Source of the DNA: Bifidobacteriaceae bacterium
GTDB lineage: Bacteria > Actinomycetota > Actinomycetes > Actinomycetales > WQXJ01
Direction of reading: 5' to 3'
DNA: 7,888 nucleotides
NCBI GenBank assembly: GCA_031278075.1
Contig: JAITLE010000009.1
Span: 1-7,888 of the forward strand
This document shows positions 5,308 through 7,888 of this stretch, piece by piece. The notes beneath the pieces are model-generated. The model was not told where the DNA came from, searched no databases, and was given only the letters and a program-made list of their open reading frames with translations. A program made the position numbers and the translations under genes. The first letter of the stretch is position 1. Every line of letters begins with the position of its first letter.

Positions 5308-6894
5308 ATGACCAGAAAACCGTTTGCCGTCCTGGCCGCCGTCGCGGTCGCAGCGGTGTTGACCGCCTGCGGCGGGTCCGCGGACCCCGGCCCCAGCAAC
5401 CCAAGCGCCTCCGGCAACCCAAGCGCCTCCGGCGCGTCCGTCACCGCATCGGGCACCTTCACCTACGCCATCTCAGGTGACCCGACCAGCTTGAACCCGA
5501 TCAACACGGGCGACCGCTGGGGGTTGACGTTCGCCAACATCGTCTTCCAGCCGCTGGCCAAGATCGACGCGACCACGGGTGAACTCAAGAACGACCTCGC
5601 GGAATCCATCGAACCGGCCGCGGACGGCCTGAGCGTGGTCGTCAAACTCAAGCCTGACCTCAAGTGGTCGGACGGAGAGCCGCTCACCGCGCAGGACGTC
5701 GTCTTCACATACACCGTCAAGGCGGTCAAGGAGAACGGCAACGCCGACCTGCTCTGGATCCAGGACAAGCCGATCACGGCCGTCGCCGTGGACGATCTGA
5801 CCGTGCGGTTCGATCTGCCGTACTATTCGGCTGCGGCCATCTCGAATGTCGCCACCGAGACCTTCATCATCCCGAAGCACGTCTACGGCGACCAGACTGA
5901 TTTCTCCGGCAACGAGCTGGACGCCTATATCGGTTCCGGCCCGTACACGCTGAAGGAATACAAGCGCGCCGAGTATATCGCCCTCGACGCGAATCCCCTT
6001 TACTCTGGCGGCAAGCCCGCGATCGAGCACGTCGTGCTAAGAATTGTCAGCAACGCCGACACCGTGAAAGCCGCGCTCCAGACGGGTGAGATCGACGGCT
6101 CCCACGTGGTTCCCGCGCAGACCGCGGATCTCGCGAGCGCGCCAGTCGACGTCCTGCCCTATCCCGAAGGCCGGGTCGCCTACCTCGGCGTGGTCATCCC
6201 CAAGGTCCCGAATGAGAAGCTGCGTCAGGCGCTGTTCTATTCATTGGATCGTTCGCAGATCGCCAAGGCCGCGTGGCTGGTCCCGGAGAACTACGAGCTG
6301 GCGTACAGCATTCTGCCGCCGTCCAACCCTTATGCGACCACTGACCTGGAGAAATACGAACGTGACGTCGACAAGGCGAAGCAACTCGTCGCCGAGTCCG
6401 GGGTCCCCAACCCGACTCTGACCCTCGGCTTCATGCCGTCGGATCTGCAGCAGCAAGCAGAGGCCGCGGTGATCCAGGCCGAGGCCGCCGAAGCGGGCAT
6501 CACGATCGAGCTGCTCGGCACGGACACCTATTACGACGAGATCGAAAAGGGCGCCGACTCGTCGATCGACTTGTTCATCGGCGGCTACATCATGGGGATC
6601 GACCCTGACGCGTATTCGCTGTTGTTCCGTTCCGGCGCGTCAGCGAACTACTTCAGCTACTCGAACACGGCAGTCGACCAGCTATTCGACGACGGCGTGG
6701 CCGCGAAGACAGACGCCGAACGCAAGGCCGCTTACGCCGAACTCCAAGCGACGGTCGCGGCCGACGCGGTGTTCTACGCGATCGCCGACAACCTGAAAAT
6801 CCTCGCGATAAACCAGCGCATCGGCGGCGTCACCGACGCCGGCCTCGCGTCGATTTACACATTCGAGGATTGGTCGAAGCTGACCGAGAAGTAG
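5308..6894 (+). CDS. Peptide/nickel-type ABC solute-binding lipoprotein (SBP_bac_5)
   Basis: This 528-residue extracytoplasmic protein is the solute receptor of an uptake ABC transporter, anchored to the outer face of the membrane. The N-terminus has a basic start (MTRKP), a hydrophobic core and the lipobox LTAC with C21 as the lipidated cysteine. A flexible Ser/Pro/Gly/Ala linker (22-48) contains NPSASG twice. Family 5 marks include YAISGDPTSLNPINT (53-67) and LKWSDGEPLTAQDVVFTY in the first third, the mid-protein ALFYSLDRSQIAKA, and a C-terminal aromatic-rich segment around NYFSYSN. Length fits DppA/OppA-like proteins (about 500-550). The ATG at 5308 has a strong ribosome site. The permease follows 104 bases later. 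The ligand is probably an oligopeptide or related solute, but family members also bind nickel, opines or sugars, so I give no gene symbol. Confidence 0.92.
   Translation: MTRKPFAVLAAVAVAAVLTACGGSADPGPSNPSASGNPSASGASVTASGTFTYAISGDPTSLNPINTGDRWGLTFANIVFQPLAKIDATTGELKNDLAESIEPAADGLSVVVKLKPDLKWSDGEPLTAQDVVFTYTVKAVKENGNADLLWIQDKPITAVAVDDLTVRFDLPYYSAAAISNVATETFIIPKHVYGDQTDFSGNELDAYIGSGPYTLKEYKRAEYIALDANPLYSGGKPAIEHVVLRIVSNADTVKAALQTGEIDGSHVVPAQTADLASAPVDVLPYPEGRVAYLGVVIPKVPNEKLRQALFYSLDRSQIAKAAWLVPENYELAYSILPPSNPYATTDLEKYERDVDKAKQLVAESGVPNPTLTLGFMPSDLQQQAEAAVIQAEAAEAGITIELLGTDTYYDEIEKGADSSIDLFIGGYIMGIDPDAYSLLFRSGASANYFSYSNTAVDQLFDDGVAAKTDAERKAAYAELQATVAADAVFYAIADNLKILAINQRIGGVTDAGLASIYTFEDWSKLTEK
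5398..5433 (+). repeat. 18-bp direct repeat in the lipoprotein linker
   Basis: AACCCAAGCGCCTCCGGC occurs twice in a row (5398-5415, 5416-5433), encoding NPSASG twice. It lies in the flexible spacer between the lipidated cysteine and the folded domain, where length changes are tolerated. Confidence 0.9.
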
Positions 6895-6927
6895 CCAGCA
6901 ATTCGCCCCATGCGCATGATTCCGTCC

Positions 6928-6979
6928 GCCGCCGCCCAGCCGGCCCCCGGTCCTTGGACCGCCCCGGCTGGGCGGCGGC
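6928..6979. terminator. Large perfect hairpin between binding protein and permease
   Basis: Two 16-base arms (6928-6943 and 6964-6979) are perfect reverse complements. The 20-base loop itself contains GGTC-CTTG-GACC. There is no T-tract. Placed 33 bases after the binding-protein stop and inside the operon, it more likely protects the 3' end of the upstream message or partly attenuates transcription, so that binding protein exceeds permease, as REP hairpins do between malE and malF. A full terminator is possible but would cut off the permease. Confidence 0.7.
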
Positions 6980-6986
6980 CCACCCC

Positions 6987-6990
6987 GGAG
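6987..6990 (+). promoter_or_regulatory. Ribosome binding site for the permease
   Basis: GGAG sits 8 bases before the ATG at 6999, just after the hairpin. It supports that start and independent translation of the permease. Confidence 0.6.
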
Positions 6991-6998
6991 CCCGCCAA

Positions 6999-7888
6999 AT
7001 GCTGATCTATGTCGGCAAACGTCTGGCCGCCGCGATCCCGTTGCTCCTAGCGGTGTCCTTCGTCGTGTTCGGGCTGATGCACCTGGCGCCGTACGACGTC
7101 ATCGACTCCTTCGCCCGTCCTGATCTGACGGCTGAACAACAAGAGATCTTGCGGGAACGCTACGGGCTGAACGATTCGTTCTTCGTCCAGTACGCTCGCT
7201 GGCTCGGCGGCGTGCTCCAGGGCGACTTCGGTTATTCGTTGGTCAGCCGGCACTCCATCGCGGACGATCTCGCCACCAAGATCCCGCACACGATGGTGCT
7301 GGTGGTGCCGGCCTATGCGACCGCTTTGATCATCGCCGTGGCGCTGGGGCTTGTCGCCGCGGCGCATCGGGGCCGCCCGGTCGACACCGCGATCGACACC
7401 GGACTGGCTGTCGGCATATCGTTGCCGACCTTCTGGTTCGCGTTGCTCGTCATCTACCTGTTCGGGTTCGCGTTGCGCTGGTTCCCGATCATCGGCATGC
7501 ACGAGGTGGGCCGAACCGATCTGCCCGATCTGATCCAGCACATCTTCATGCCCTATCTGGTCCTCACGGTCGCCTTCTTCCCCGACCTGGGGCGGTATGT
7601 GCGCTCGTCGGCGATCTCCCAGCTAAACGAGGACTACGTGATGGTGCAGCGGGCTTTCGGCGCACGCCCCGGGGAGGTCTTCCGCCGCCACATCTCCCGT
7701 CATGTGTTGCTGCCTGTCGTCACCCAGCTCGGACTGGCCCTGCCCATGTTGGTGACGGGCGCCGTCATCACCGAGACCATATTCGCCTGGCCCGGGGTCG
7801 GGAAGTACTTCTTGGACGCGGTCGGGTCGATGGACTATCCCGTCGTGATGGCGGTGCTGCTCATCTCGGCGGCGTTGGTGGTGATCGG
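6999..7888 (+). CDS. DppB/OppB-type ABC permease, partial at right edge
   Basis: The reading frame is open from ATG 6999 to the end of the window: 296 complete codons and no stop. The protein begins MLIYVGKRLAAAIPLLLAVS, the usual start of this family (a basic cap, then TM1). Next come the family's conserved extracytoplasmic residues (RERYGLNDSFFVQYARWL) and GDFGYSL, further membrane segments near 97-121, 135-158, 183-197 and 240-262, and the cytoplasmic coupling loop EDYVMVQRAFGARPGEVFRR with HVLLPV after it. ETIFAWPGVGKYF is also characteristic. Family length is about 310-340, so roughly 20-40 residues are missing beyond the edge. With the lipoprotein upstream it forms a peptide-type importer; a second permease and ATPases are expected to the right. 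Confidence 0.93.
   Translation, partial: MLIYVGKRLAAAIPLLLAVSFVVFGLMHLAPYDVIDSFARPDLTAEQQEILRERYGLNDSFFVQYARWLGGVLQGDFGYSLVSRHSIADDLATKIPHTMVLVVPAYATALIIAVALGLVAAAHRGRPVDTAIDTGLAVGISLPTFWFALLVIYLFGFALRWFPIIGMHEVGRTDLPDLIQHIFMPYLVLTVAFFPDLGRYVRSSAISQLNEDYVMVQRAFGARPGEVFRRHISRHVLLPVVTQLGLALPMLVTGAVITETIFAWPGVGKYFLDAVGSMDYPVVMAVLLISAALVVI

Noticed and set aside
4991..5311. 106-codon frame ending in an ATGA overlap with the binding-protein start
   Set aside because: No ribosome site at 4991, mixed third-position bases, no recognisable domain, and it contains the leader hairpin. The overlap is explained by the binding protein's own strong ribosome site.
7047..7541. 164-codon minus-strand frame opposite the DppB-type permease
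   Set aside because: It is a shadow of the permease; the plus-strand frame matches family motifs throughout.

Overview
This window looks like a high-GC Gram-positive (Actinomycetota) chromosome. Third codon positions are strongly G/C. There is a PadR regulator whose promoter abuts its start codon (probable leaderless mRNA), a lipoprotein with a Gram-positive style lipobox, and peptide-type ABC transporter genes. I cannot name the genus.

Layout, left to right. (1) Positions 1-440 hold three tandem non-coding units with an exact 158-bp period, each carrying an identical-arm 11-11-11 inverted repeat; the first unit begins at the window edge, so the array may extend to the left. (2) Positions 461-630 are an extremely G/T-rich, C/A-poor stretch ending in a five-tract G-quadruplex motif. 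(3) Positions 682-720 are a compact promoter/operator with PadR-like half-sites. (4) Positions 721-4762 are a tightly coupled three-gene operon: a PadR-family repressor, an ABC ATPase of the LolD/MacB/BceA type and a BceB-like FtsX-family permease. Both junctions are ATGA stop/start overlaps. The repressor and the ATPase both carry long low-complexity C-terminal tails built from tandem DNA repeats. (5) Positions 4763-5307 are intergenic, starting with 42-bp and 10-bp tandem repeats. (6) Positions 5308-7888 begin a second transporter operon: a peptide/nickel-type solute-binding lipoprotein and a DppB/OppB-type permease that runs off the right edge. A large perfect hairpin separates these two.

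Likely working model: the PadR protein represses its own operon and is released by a ligand, perhaps a membrane-active compound. The ATPase and the ten-helix permease would then give export or resistance, as BceAB-type systems do, but with a one-component regulator in place of the usual histidine kinase and response regulator. The downstream operon is a separate uptake system in which the binding protein captures an oligopeptide-like solute outside the membrane and hands it to the permease.

I do not see a clearly new named system. The unusual part is the non-standard sequence: the hairpin-bearing 158-bp array, repeat-expanded tails on two consecutive genes, and repeats that echo the stop/start overlap motif after the permease.
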